A stretch of DNA of 28,384 nt from NCBI GenBank assembly GCA_005800255.1, contig SYGW01000026.1, positions 1 through 28,384 of the forward strand, in the 5' to 3' direction. The translations under genes and the position numbers were made by a program. Every line of letters starts with the position of its first letter. Within the stretch, counting starts at the first letter, position 1. The notes below the pieces were generated by a model. The model ran no database searches. It was not told where the DNA came from and worked only from the letters and a program-made list of their open reading frames with translations. Positions 7,493 through 14,435 of this stretch are shown here, in pieces. Source of the stretch: Nitrospiraceae bacterium. Its GTDB lineage: Bacteria; Nitrospirota; Nitrospiria; Nitrospirales; Nitrospiraceae.

Positions 7493-8089
7493 TCAGGCCT
7501 CCAGCGTCTGTGCTACCCGCTTCCGTTTCACGGGAATGTGCAAGTTTTTGATCTTTTTCCTGAGGGTATTTCGATTCAAACCCAGCAGTTCTGCCGCTTG
7601 GATCTGGTTCCCGTTGGTTTCCTGAAGCACCCTGGTAATCAAGGGGCGCTCAATGGCGCTGATCAGCATGGGGTGGAGGTTGCGGCCCGAGCCGTTCCTC
7701 ATCCCCTTCACGAAATCTCCCATCTTCCACTCAAGATAGTTCTCAAGCGAAAGGGCATTTTTCTCGCTCGCGCCAGCCGTTTTTGCGCGCGCGATCACGT
7801 GCATGAATTTGGAGGCGCGCTTCAGCACGGTTTGCGAACCGGTGATCACCAGCGAGTGCGTGAGATCGATGTTGGATGAGAGAGGCGTCGCTCCATCAGA
7901 TGAACCCGGTTTCGATTCGATGATGACTGTATCAAATGTGCGCCGCGCCGTATCTTTGGGTAACGCTGCTGCGTCCTTCGCGATCGTGACGGATGCATCT
8001 TTGAATATGTGTTTGACCTGGTTCTGAATGTCCGGGTTGCCGCTGAGCAACAACAGACTGAGGACGGATAATGTGGGCGGCATGAACAT
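7493..8089 (-). CDS. Fis/NtrC-type DNA-binding protein
   Basis: This 198-residue protein has a C-terminal Fis-type helix-turn-helix (about residues 143-190). The segment AIERPLITRVLQETNGNQ followed by AAELLGLNRNTLRKKIKNL is close to the C-terminus of NtrC. No AAA+ domain is present. Residues 8-60 (LSLLLLSGNPDIQNQVKHIF, then FDTVIIES) resemble the start of a receiver fold, but the acidic phosphoacceptor arrangement is not evident. It is therefore probably a stand-alone nucleoid or transcription factor; its targets are unknown. ATGs at 8089 and 8083 are both possible starts. It has its own strong promoter and runs towards HU, 99 nt downstream. Confidence 0.85.
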   Translation of the reverse strand: MFMPPTLSVLSLLLLSGNPDIQNQVKHIFKDASVTIAKDAAALPKDTARRTFDTVIIESKPGSSDGATPLSSNIDLTHSLVITGSQTVLKRASKFMHVIARAKTAGASEKNALSLENYLEWKMGDFVKGMRNGSGRNLHPMLISAIERPLITRVLQETNGNQIQAAELLGLNRNTLRKKIKNLHIPVKRKRVAQTLEA

Positions 8090-8118
8090 TCCAGCCGAAG
8101 AACAATGAAGTGGTGCGG

Positions 8119-8147
8119 ATTATTGCCCAGAGTCTATTTGATGTCAA
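8119..8147 (-). promoter_or_regulatory. Promoter of the Fis/NtrC-type gene
   Basis: On the minus strand TTGACA (8147-8142) is followed after 17 nt by AATAAT (8124-8119), matching the sigma-70 consensus at 11 of 12 positions with ideal spacing. Transcription would start around 8112, about 23 nt before the ATG at 8089. Confidence 0.75.
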
Positions 8148-8374
8148 CGAGGAAAATGGAGCGGGTGCGATTTATTGCCGGCTGGACACTACCCTGTAAT
8201 GAGTGCAAAGGACTTGTCCTAGGTTATTTGTTTGACCGGTTGGAGTTTTTTCCCTTTGCAGGGTTAGCTGGTACAGGGGAAAGAAGAAATATTAATGTTC
8301 CAACCGCCGTCTTTTTTGTTTGTCCTGGCGAAGGGGTTGTTGGTCTGAGCTTGGGGATTCCTGGAAGGGGTGGC

Positions 8375-8404
8375 TTGACAGGAGCATCTTTCGAGGAGTA
8401 CAAA
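8375..8404 (+). promoter_or_regulatory. Promoter of the Rrf2 regulator gene
   Basis: TTGACA (8375-8380) and TACAAA (8399-8404) are separated by 18 nt. Transcription would start near 8411, inside the palindrome at 8408-8425. That arrangement suits repression of the gene by its own product. Confidence 0.6.
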
Positions 8405-8407
8405 GGC

Positions 8408-8433
8408 AGGAATGTTTTAATTCCTACCGGAAT
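8408..8433 (+). promoter_or_regulatory. Operator-like GGAAT/ATTCC half-sites
   Basis: The perfect inverted repeat AGGAAT-N6-ATTCCT spans 8408-8425. A third half-site, GGAAT, at 8429-8433 forms a second palindrome with the middle one (ATTCC-N4-GGAAT). The site overlaps the predicted transcription start and ends 8 nt before the Rrf2 ATG. Binding by the Rrf2 protein is inferred from position. Confidence 0.5.
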
Positions 8434-8441
8434 ACTCGCAT

Positions 8442-8891
8442 ATGAAGGTCTCTCTTAGGGCGACGTACGGAATCATGGCGGCGGTCGATTTGGCGATGCA
8501 TTTAGGGACGGCCCCAGTGCAGGCGAAGTCGATTGCTCGCCGACAAGCGATTCCTGCCCGTTTCCTGGAGCAAGTGCTTCATGGCATGAAGAAGGCCGGT
8601 CTTGTGTCGAGCCTTCGAGGCGCCCAAGGGGGCTATGTGCTCTCGAGGAAACCATCCGAGGTTTCGGTCGTCGAGATCCTTGAGGCGCTCGACGGTCCGC
8701 TTGCTCCTCCGAGTGGCGGAGCTGGGCGGACGCAGGCGCGGCGCTTCAGTAAGACGGAGCTGCTGCTTGGGAAAATGTGGGAGCAGGTCCATCAAGCGGA
8801 GAGGCATGTGCTGGAAGCCATCAGCGTAGAAGAATTAGCCGGACAGCAACGAATGCTCGAGCAGGAGCGGTCGTTGATGTACCACATTTAG
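8442..8891 (+). CDS. Rrf2-family regulator without Fe-S cysteines
   Basis: This is a 149-residue winged-helix regulator. The family signature is clear: MKVSLRATYGIMAAVDLA at the start, AKSIARRQAIPARFLEQVL (recognition-helix region) and SLRGAQGGYVLSRKP (wing), with VVEILEALDGP after it. Iron-sulfur Rrf2 proteins such as IscR have three cysteines near residues 90-105; this protein has no cysteine at all. In that it resembles CymR of Firmicutes, a cysteine-metabolism repressor without a cluster. The next genes reduce sulfate, so a role in controlling sulfur assimilation is likely but inferred. No strong Shine-Dalgarno site precedes ATG 8442. A palindromic repeat begins 2 nt after the TAG stop. 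Confidence 0.88.
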   Translation: MKVSLRATYGIMAAVDLAMHLGTAPVQAKSIARRQAIPARFLEQVLHGMKKAGLVSSLRGAQGGYVLSRKPSEVSVVEILEALDGPLAPPSGGAGRTQARRFSKTELLLGKMWEQVHQAERHVLEAISVEELAGQQRMLEQERSLMYHI

Positions 8892-8893
8892 CC

Positions 8894-9012
8894 GGATGCT
8901 CAAAAAGACCGCCAGCGGCGTTCTCGCTTCACAAAGAGGCTCAACGTACCGCAAGGGTACGCCTCGCCTCTTCGCTCGCTGCGGCCTTGCTGGACGGCCC
9001 TTTTGAGCATCC
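8894..9012. repeat. Palindromic repeat, family 1, copy A
   Basis: This 119-bp imperfect palindrome begins GGATGCTCAAAAAGACC and ends CTTTTGAGCATCC. A second arm pair (CCGCCAGC with GCTGGACGG) lies inside, and a central palindrome CGTACC/GGTACG sits at 8945-8961. It shares both ends with copies at 14302 and 16289 and the centre with the copy at 14302. It starts 2 nt after the TAG of the Rrf2 gene. No coding frame of note was found. Confidence 0.9.
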
Positions 9013-9104
9013 TGAGGTTATTGATGTCTTCATGCGATAGGGGGCCATTTTAGCTATATTTTTCTTTTTCACCGGGTTTTTCAGCCGTCTGCCTAGAGGT
9101 CATT

Positions 9105-11570
9105 ATGAGTCGCGCACTATTGAGTATTGTTCCGATCAAGACCGAGCCCATTTCTCCCGCTATCGTCGAGGAGATCGAGACTTTCGAGGCCGAGGCGCTG
9201 CGTCTGGCGTCTGGCGACGTATCGAGTGATCTGTTCAGACCCTTCCGTCTTCAGTACGGTATTTATGGACAACGGCAAGCCGGCGTTCAGATGGTTCGGA
9301 TCAAGATTCCCTTCGGCGGGATGACGGCCAATCAGCTTCGCCAGGTGGCGGAATTGACCGAGCGTTATGCCACCGGCGTCGGGCATGTGACCACGCGCCA
9401 GGATATCCAGCTGCATTTTGTCGAGTTGCAGGATGTGTCGACCATCATGCGAGGCCTGGCGGAAGTTGGTTTAACGACGAGAGAGGCTTGCGCCAACACC
9501 GTTCGCAATGTGACGGCCTGTCACCTGGCTGGAATCTGTCAGGGTGAAGTATTCGACGTGACGCCCTATGCGAAAACCGTCGCGCTCCACCTCTTGCGGA
9601 ACCCGCTCAATCAGAGTCTTCCCCGCAAATTTAAAATTGCCTTTTCCGGCTGCAAGCAGGATTGCGCCCTCACGCCGATTCACGATGTTGGGTTGCTCGC
9701 CGCGAAGCGCGCGGACGGAGCGATCGGCTTTCGCATGGTCGCAGGAGGCGGGCTCGGGTCGGCTCCCCGGCTGGCGCAGGTCCTGCGGGAATTCACGCCG
9801 ATGGACGAGCTCATTCCGAGCATAGAAGCCGTGATCCGGGTGTTCGATACCCTGGGCAATCGAAAGAATCGCACCAAGGCCCGCATGAAGTTTGTGATCG
9901 AAAAGCTGGGCTTCGAGGAATTCAAACGCCGCTGGGAAGAGGCCTATGTGTCGATGGGGTATGATCGCCCGACCCCTGAGCCGATCAAGTTGCTCTCCTA
10001 TCCGGACGAGCCTGTCACCCTCATCATGCCGACGTCCGCTAATGGATCGAAGCGGGCGGTGGGCCAGACCAACGGCGCGCCGGCGGAGACCCCGTTCGAG
10101 ATGTGGCGTCGCACCAACGTGGTGGGGCAGAAGCAAGAGGGCTATGTCGCAGCCGTGACCAAATTGTTCATGGGCGATCTGACGGCGGAGCAGATGCTGC
10201 ACATCGCCGATCTGGCGGAGCGCTACTCCAACGGCAACATCAGGACGACGATCAATCAGAATATGGTTATCCGATGGGTGCCGGAGTCGCGGATCGCCGA
10301 TCTCTATGCGGACTTGGCTTCGCAGGGCCTGGCCGACCCCGGCGCTGAATTGGTTGAAGATATTATCGCCTGCCCCGGCACCGATACGTGCGGCCTGGGG
10401 ATCACGTCCTCCAAGGGACTCGCGCGGGCTTTGGCGGAAGTATTTCCGGCAGGGCGGGTGCCGGAGGATTTGAGCGATGTCACGGTCAAGATCAGCGGCT
10501 GTCACAATTCCTGCGCCCAGCATCATATCGCGACGATCGGCTTGCACGGAGTGGGAAAGCGCATCGGCGAACATGTCGCGCCCTTCTATGAGTTGCACGT
10601 GGGCGGGAGGGTCGACGGAGCGGCGAAGATCGGACAGCTCGTCGTCAAGCTGCCGGCCAAGAGCGTCTCTGCCGCGATCACGCATTTGATCGCCGTCTAT
10701 CGGCGCGACCGTCTTGCCGGCGAAGGACTGCCGGCTTTTGTGGATCGTGCCGGCAAGATCAAACTCAAGGACGAGCTGATTCCCTATACCATCGTGCCTT
10801 CCTTTGAAGAGGACCCGACGTTCTATTACGACTGGGAAGGCGAAGAGGAGTTTGTGCTGGAGGATCTCGGGCCGGGCGAATGCGCCGGCGGCGCGCTGGA
10901 GATGATCGAGAACGGCATTCTCGAAGCGGACCAGGAGCTCTATCAGGCGAAGCTCCTCGTGGATAACCGTCAGTATTCCGTGTCGGTGAACAAGTCCTAT
11001 CGCGCGGTCCTGTCCGCCGCCAAGGCTTTGCTGGTGACCGAAGGCCTGGAGCCTTCGACCGATGCGGAAACCTTTACGGAGTTCGACAGCCGGATCGCGC
11101 AAAAGGGGATTGTTCCGCCGATCTATCGGGATTTGCGGAAACGGGTCGGCGATTTAGGGCCCAAGGAGACGACGGGCGAATCGGCCCGCGAGAAGATGGT
11201 TTTTGCCAAGGGCTTCGTCGATGCCTGCCGCGCCGCGACGGAGCAGATGGGCAAAGATCTGAAGTTGGCGGCGGTGGGCACAACGGCGGCAGCCGCGGCC
11301 AGCGTACCGCCGGTCAAGGCGCCGGTGGTTTCTGTTGCAGCGCCGGTCTACGATTTGCGCGGCGTGGCCTGTCCGATGAATTACGTGAAGACCAAGCTGA
11401 AACTGGAAATGATGGATGCGGGCGAACAGCTGGAAGTCTGGCTGGACGCGGGCGAACCGATCAAGAACGTGCCGCTCAGTTTGAAGAACGACGGGCACAA
11501 GCTGTTGTTGCAGGAACCGCTGGAAGCAGAAGCGGCTCATTACCGGATTCTGATCGAAAAAGTCGAGTGA
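9105..11570 (+). CDS. Siroheme sulfite (or nitrite) reductase fused to TusA
   Basis: This 821-residue protein probably reduces sulfite to sulfide with six electrons. Residues 1-330 and 335-600 are two homologous ferredoxin-like/siroheme reductase halves. Both contain a CX5C plus CX3C set: C139/C145 with C183/C187, and C423/C429 with C466/C470. Single-chain reductases usually keep this set only in the second half. Residues 600-730 form a helical region without a firm match (HEPN-like at a guess). After an Ala/Pro linker, residues 745-821 are a TusA-type sulfur-carrier domain with the GVACPMNYVKTK motif (C756). GAGGT precedes ATG 9105. The neighbours cysH, cysD and cysN favour sulfite over nitrite as substrate. 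Confidence 0.88.
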   Translation: MSRALLSIVPIKTEPISPAIVEEIETFEAEALRLASGDVSSDLFRPFRLQYGIYGQRQAGVQMVRIKIPFGGMTANQLRQVAELTERYATGVGHVTTRQDIQLHFVELQDVSTIMRGLAEVGLTTREACANTVRNVTACHLAGICQGEVFDVTPYAKTVALHLLRNPLNQSLPRKFKIAFSGCKQDCALTPIHDVGLLAAKRADGAIGFRMVAGGGLGSAPRLAQVLREFTPMDELIPSIEAVIRVFDTLGNRKNRTKARMKFVIEKLGFEEFKRRWEEAYVSMGYDRPTPEPIKLLSYPDEPVTLIMPTSANGSKRAVGQTNGAPAETPFEMWRRTNVVGQKQEGYVAAVTKLFMGDLTAEQMLHIADLAERYSNGNIRTTINQNMVIRWVPESRIADLYADLASQGLADPGAELVEDIIACPGTDTCGLGITSSKGLARALAEVFPAGRVPEDLSDVTVKISGCHNSCAQHHIATIGLHGVGKRIGEHVAPFYELHVGGRVDGAAKIGQLVVKLPAKSVSAAITHLIAVYRRDRLAGEGLPAFVDRAGKIKLKDELIPYTIVPSFEEDPTFYYDWEGEEEFVLEDLGPGECAGGALEMIENGILEADQELYQAKLLVDNRQYSVSVNKSYRAVLSAAKALLVTEGLEPSTDAETFTEFDSRIAQKGIVPPIYRDLRKRVGDLGPKETTGESAREKMVFAKGFVDACRAATEQMGKDLKLAAVGTTAAAAASVPPVKAPVVSVAAPVYDLRGVACPMNYVKTKLKLEMMDAGEQLEVWLDAGEPIKNVPLSLKNDGHKLLLQEPLEAEAAHYRILIEKVE

Positions 11571-11571
11571 G

Positions 11572-11669
11572 CAGGAGAGGCGCCAGGGTTGGTCTGTGCT
11601 CCCAGAGCGCGCACGATGGGAATGTGCTCGCTCGATGGGCGCAGTGGACCAACCCCAGCGCCTCTCCTG
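11572..11669. repeat. Palindromic repeat, family 2, copy 1
   Basis: This is a 98-bp inverted repeat with 23-bp arms (11572-11594 and 11647-11669), which differ at two adjacent positions. The outer part reads CAGGAGAGGCGC and the inner part GGGTTGGTC. The 52-bp centre is GC-rich and has its own GCAC/GTGC pairing. It begins 1 nt after the TGA of the reductase gene and ends 30 nt before cysH. Its centre resembles the block at 16318-16393. Confidence 0.85.
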
Positions 11670-11699
11670 ATGAAAGTGTGGAGGGGGAGAGGGGCGATC

Positions 11700-12419
11700 G
11701 TGGAGAATAGAGAACATTCAACTTCTGCCGAGGAACTCGCAGCCTGGGGCTTGTCGTTCGAGGCGAAGCAGCCGCAGGAGGTGCTGGCTGCCGCGATCGA
11801 GCGCTATGTGCCGAAGATCGTGCTGGCTTGCAGTTTTGGAGCAGAGGATGTGGTGCTGTTGGACATGGTCCACCGCATCAATCCTTCCGTGCCGCTGTTT
11901 TATCTCGACACGGAGTTTCTCTTTCCCGAGACCTATGCCACGCGGGACCGCGTGATCGCGCATTACGGGTTGCAACCGCAGCAGGTCATTCAGGTGAAGT
12001 CGCTGCTGACGCCGGAGCAGCAGGCGGCGCAGTATGGCGAGGCGCTGTGGACGCGCCATCCCGATCAATGTTGCGAGCTGCGCAAGGTGGAGCCGCTCAC
12101 TCGGGTGCTCAAGGGATTCGAGGCCTGGATCACCGGGATCAGGCGGGACCAGTCTCCCACGAGAGCCAATGCGAAGCTGATCGAATGGGACCAGAAGTTT
12201 CAGTTGGTCAAAGTGAATCCGCTCGCGGCTTGGGCGTGGGAGGATGTCTGGACCTACATTCGTGTCCACGAAGTGCCCTACAACGAATTGCATGACCGCA
12301 ATTATCCCAGCATCGGCTGCACCTATTGCACGAGCCCAGTGAATCCCGGCGATGACCCCCGCGCGGGACGATGGAAGAATTTCACCAAGACGGAGTGCGG
12401 GTTACATAAGGCCTCGTAA
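11700..12419 (+). CDS. cysH: Adenylylsulfate (APS) reductase
   Basis: This is a 239-residue assimilatory reductase that converts APS to sulfite and AMP. The adenylyl-sulfate-binding core begins with LACSFGAEDVVLLDMV, followed by FYLDTEFLFPETY. C124-C125 (DQCCELRKVEPL) and C207/C210 (GCTYC) are the four ligands of the [4Fe-4S] cluster that marks APS reductases; PAPS-specific enzymes lack them. C233 in TECGLH is the catalytic cysteine near the C-terminus. GTG 11700 is chosen because GGAGGGGGAGAGGGG precedes it; an ATG at 11589 would translate through the palindromic repeat. The stop TAA overlaps the ATG of the next gene by one base. Confidence 0.95.
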   Translation: MENREHSTSAEELAAWGLSFEAKQPQEVLAAAIERYVPKIVLACSFGAEDVVLLDMVHRINPSVPLFYLDTEFLFPETYATRDRVIAHYGLQPQQVIQVKSLLTPEQQAAQYGEALWTRHPDQCCELRKVEPLTRVLKGFEAWITGIRRDQSPTRANAKLIEWDQKFQLVKVNPLAAWAWEDVWTYIRVHEVPYNELHDRNYPSIGCTYCTSPVNPGDDPRAGRWKNFTKTECGLHKAS

Positions 12420-13480
12420 TGTCGATGCAGGAATTTATTGCGAAAATTGCCAAGGGGCCAAGGGCCGCCAAGGATCTTACGTGGGACGAAGCGAAGCGGG
12501 CGATGAAGGCCCTCATCGAAGGGGAGGCCACGCCGGCTCAGGCCGGGGCCTTTCTCATGGCCATGCGGATCAAGATGGAGTCTGTCACGGAACTGGCGGC
12601 GATGACTGCGACGGCGCGTTCCTATGTGGCGGTGGTGCCGATCCCGCGCGAGCTCGGCGTCGTGGATCTGCCGAGCTATGCGGGGAAGCAGGAAACCTTC
12701 CATGCCCTGGCGGCTGCCGCTATCGTGGCGGCCTCGGCCGGCGCTTCGGTCTTGATGCATGGGTACGACGGGATTCCCGGTCGTGCGGGGAATGCCGGGG
12801 CGCTCAAGGCCCTGGGCCTGCCGATCGACATGAACCCAAACGCCGTAGCGGAGATGGTGACGAAGCATGGATTCGCCTATCTCGATATCGCTCTCTACCA
12901 TCCCCCGGTCTATCGGTTTTTGGAGATGCGCCAAGAGCTGGGCGCGCGGAACGTCTTTCATCCGATCGCCAGATTGTTGAACCCGGCTCGCGCTTCGTCG
13001 CAGGTCGTGGGCTTGTCCCATCCTCCCCACTTTGAAAAGACGGCCGAAGTGTTGCGGATGCTGGCTTGCCCGAGGGCGCTGGTGGTCAGCGGCGTGGAGG
13101 GCGATCCGGAGCTGTCGATTTCCGCTCTCACCAGGGTGCTGGAATTGCGGGACGAGCGGATTACGCCTTTGTCGTTCGCGTCGAAAGATGCCGGTTTGCC
13201 GTTGGGCACGCCACGCGACATGGCCGGGTTCCCCTCGGATCAACGGGACAAGGAAGCGGATCTGCTCCGGCGGATTCTCCACAATCAAATGCCGGGCGGG
13301 TCCTGCAACTGGGTGCTGATGAACGCGGCGTTGATTTTGTATGCGGCAGGCAAGGGAGCGACGTGGGCGGCCTGCGTTCCGCTGGCCCGTCGAGCGATCG
13401 AAGAGGGAGCGGCGGCCCGAAAGTTAGAGGAACTGACCCAGGAGCCGGTGGGCACCAACGTCACCGGCCGAACCCATTGA
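12419..13480 (+). CDS. TrpD-like glycosyltransferase-family protein, role unknown
   Basis: This 353-residue protein has the fold pattern of anthranilate phosphoribosyltransferase (TrpD): a helical N-terminal domain (AKRAMKALIEGEATPAQAGA) and a C-terminal domain. The TrpD catalytic motifs are altered. The GTGGD phosphate loop is replaced by DLPSYAGKQET (83-93), KHGN by H114-GYDG, and the DE metal site by EGDPELS (227-233). It is therefore unlikely to make tryptophan precursors. The ATG overlaps the cysH stop by 1 nt and cysD follows after 21 nt, so it is translated with sulfate-assimilation enzymes. It could be a divergent phosphoribosyltransferase, a nucleotide-binding helper or a TrpD2-like protein. 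Confidence 0.8.
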   Translation: MSMQEFIAKIAKGPRAAKDLTWDEAKRAMKALIEGEATPAQAGAFLMAMRIKMESVTELAAMTATARSYVAVVPIPRELGVVDLPSYAGKQETFHALAAAAIVAASAGASVLMHGYDGIPGRAGNAGALKALGLPIDMNPNAVAEMVTKHGFAYLDIALYHPPVYRFLEMRQELGARNVFHPIARLLNPARASSQVVGLSHPPHFEKTAEVLRMLACPRALVVSGVEGDPELSISALTRVLELRDERITPLSFASKDAGLPLGTPRDMAGFPSDQRDKEADLLRRILHNQMPGGSCNWVLMNAALILYAAGKGATWAACVPLARRAIEEGAAARKLEELTQEPVGTNVTGRTH

Positions 13481-13501
13481 CCAGAGGAGAGGATCGAGTC
13501 C

Positions 13502-14299
13502 GTGCAACACCTTCGTCAATTAGAAGACCAGAGCGTCTACATCCTCCGGGAAGCCTATAAGCATTTCGACAACCTGGCGATGCTGTGGTCGATGGGGAAA
13601 GATTCGACCGTGCTGTTGTGGCTGGCCAGAAAAGCTTTTTTCGGCCATGTGCCGTTCCCGCTGTTGCATGTCGATACGAGTTTCAAAATTCCCGCCATGA
13701 TCGAATATCGGGATCGCGTGGCCCGCGAGTGGGGCCTCAAATTGGTCGTGGGGCAAAATAAGGAAGCGCTCGCGGCAGGGATGAATCCCGCGATGGGCCG
13801 CGTCAATTGCTGCACGGCCTTGAAGACCAACGGGCTCAAGCAACTGATCGAGAAAAAGGGCTATACCGGCATCATCCTCGGCGTGAGAGCCGACGAGGAA
13901 GGAACGAGAGCCAAGGAACGGTATTTTTCGCCGCGCGACAAACATGGCGATTGGGACTTCCGCGATCAGCCGCCGGAACTCTGGGATCAATTCAAGACGA
14001 CCTTTCCTCCGGGAACCCATATCCGGATCCATCCCCTGTTGGATTGGACGGAAATCAATATTTGGGAATATATCAAGGCCGAGAACATTCCCTTCATCGA
14101 CCTCTATCTCGACAAGGGAGATGGGACCCGTTATCGCAGTCTCGGCTGCGCGCCCTGCACAATGCCGATCAAATCGACGGCGAAGTCCGTGGACGGCATT
14201 ATCAATGAGTTGCGGCATACCACGACGGCGGAGCGGTCCGGCCGCGCGCAGGATGAGGGGCGCGGGATGGAACTGCTTCGCAAAGACGGCTACATGTAG
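13502..14299 (+). CDS. cysD: Sulfate adenylyltransferase subunit 2
   Basis: This is the catalytic subunit of ATP sulfurylase, which with CysN forms APS from sulfate and ATP. It has 265 residues, somewhat shorter than the roughly 300 of the E. coli protein. It starts [17 protein letters not shown] and has the PP-loop SMGKDS at 30-35, then [39 protein letters not shown] and [15 protein letters not shown] follow. The C-terminal [17 protein letters not shown] and [10 protein letters not shown] blocks are present. GTG 13502 is the start; AGGAGAGG stands about 10 nt upstream. A repeat of family 1 starts 2-3 nt after its TAG. Confidence 0.97.
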   Translation: MQHLRQLEDQSVYILREAYKHFDNLAMLWSMGKDSTVLLWLARKAFFGHVPFPLLHVDTSFKIPAMIEYRDRVAREWGLKLVVGQNKEALAAGMNPAMGRVNCCTALKTNGLKQLIEKKGYTGIILGVRADEEGTRAKERYFSPRDKHGDWDFRDQPPELWDQFKTTFPPGTHIRIHPLLDWTEINIWEYIKAENIPFIDLYLDKGDGTRYRSLGCAPCTMPIKSTAKSVDGIINELRHTTTAERSGRAQDEGRGMELLRKDGYM

Positions 14300-14301
14300 C
14301 A

Positions 14302-14424
14302 AGGATGATGAAAAAGACCCCCAGCTTCGTTCTCGGCTCATCGAAATCCTCAACGTACCCCTGAGGGTACGCCTCCGGTTTCGATTCGTCTCGGGCCTCG
14401 CTGGATGGTCTTTTTGATCATCCT
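14302..14424. repeat. Palindromic repeat, family 1, copy B
   Basis: This 123-bp palindrome has 18-bp terminal arms (14302-14319 and 14407-14424) that differ at one position; it begins AGGATGATGAAAAAGACC. The centre holds a perfect CGTACCC/GGGTACG pair (14354-14360 and 14365-14371). It also has the GCCTCGCTGGA block shared by the other copies. It lies 2 nt after the cysD TAG and 11 nt before the cysN ATG. Confidence 0.9.
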
Positions 14425-14435
14425 CAAGAAAGTAA

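Larger units (their letters stand above)
8090..8441. other. Divergent regulatory region, no gene seen
   Basis: This 352-bp gap separates the leftward Fis-type gene from the rightward Rrf2 gene. It is less GC-rich than its surroundings, with several T-runs. It holds a leftward promoter (8119-8147), a rightward promoter (8375-8404) and a palindromic operator-like site (8408-8433). Between 8150 and 8370 I see no convincing gene; the open plus-strand frame from 8105 has no recognisable features and crosses both promoters. Confidence 0.6.

Noticed and set aside
8105..8458. Open plus-strand frame of 117 codons between the Fis-type and Rrf2 genes
   Set aside because: It has no recognisable motif or ribosome-binding site, crosses both promoters and the operator, and overlaps the Rrf2 start.
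9471..11102. Long minus-strand open frame (543 codons) inside the sulfite reductase gene
   Set aside because: It lies opposite a gene with clear family motifs along its length, and its Arg/His-rich translation resembles no protein; this is typical of antisense frames in GC-rich DNA.
11589..11699. N-terminal extension of cysH from ATG 11589
   Set aside because: It would translate through the 98-bp palindromic repeat. A strong ribosome-binding site and the family start favour GTG 11700.
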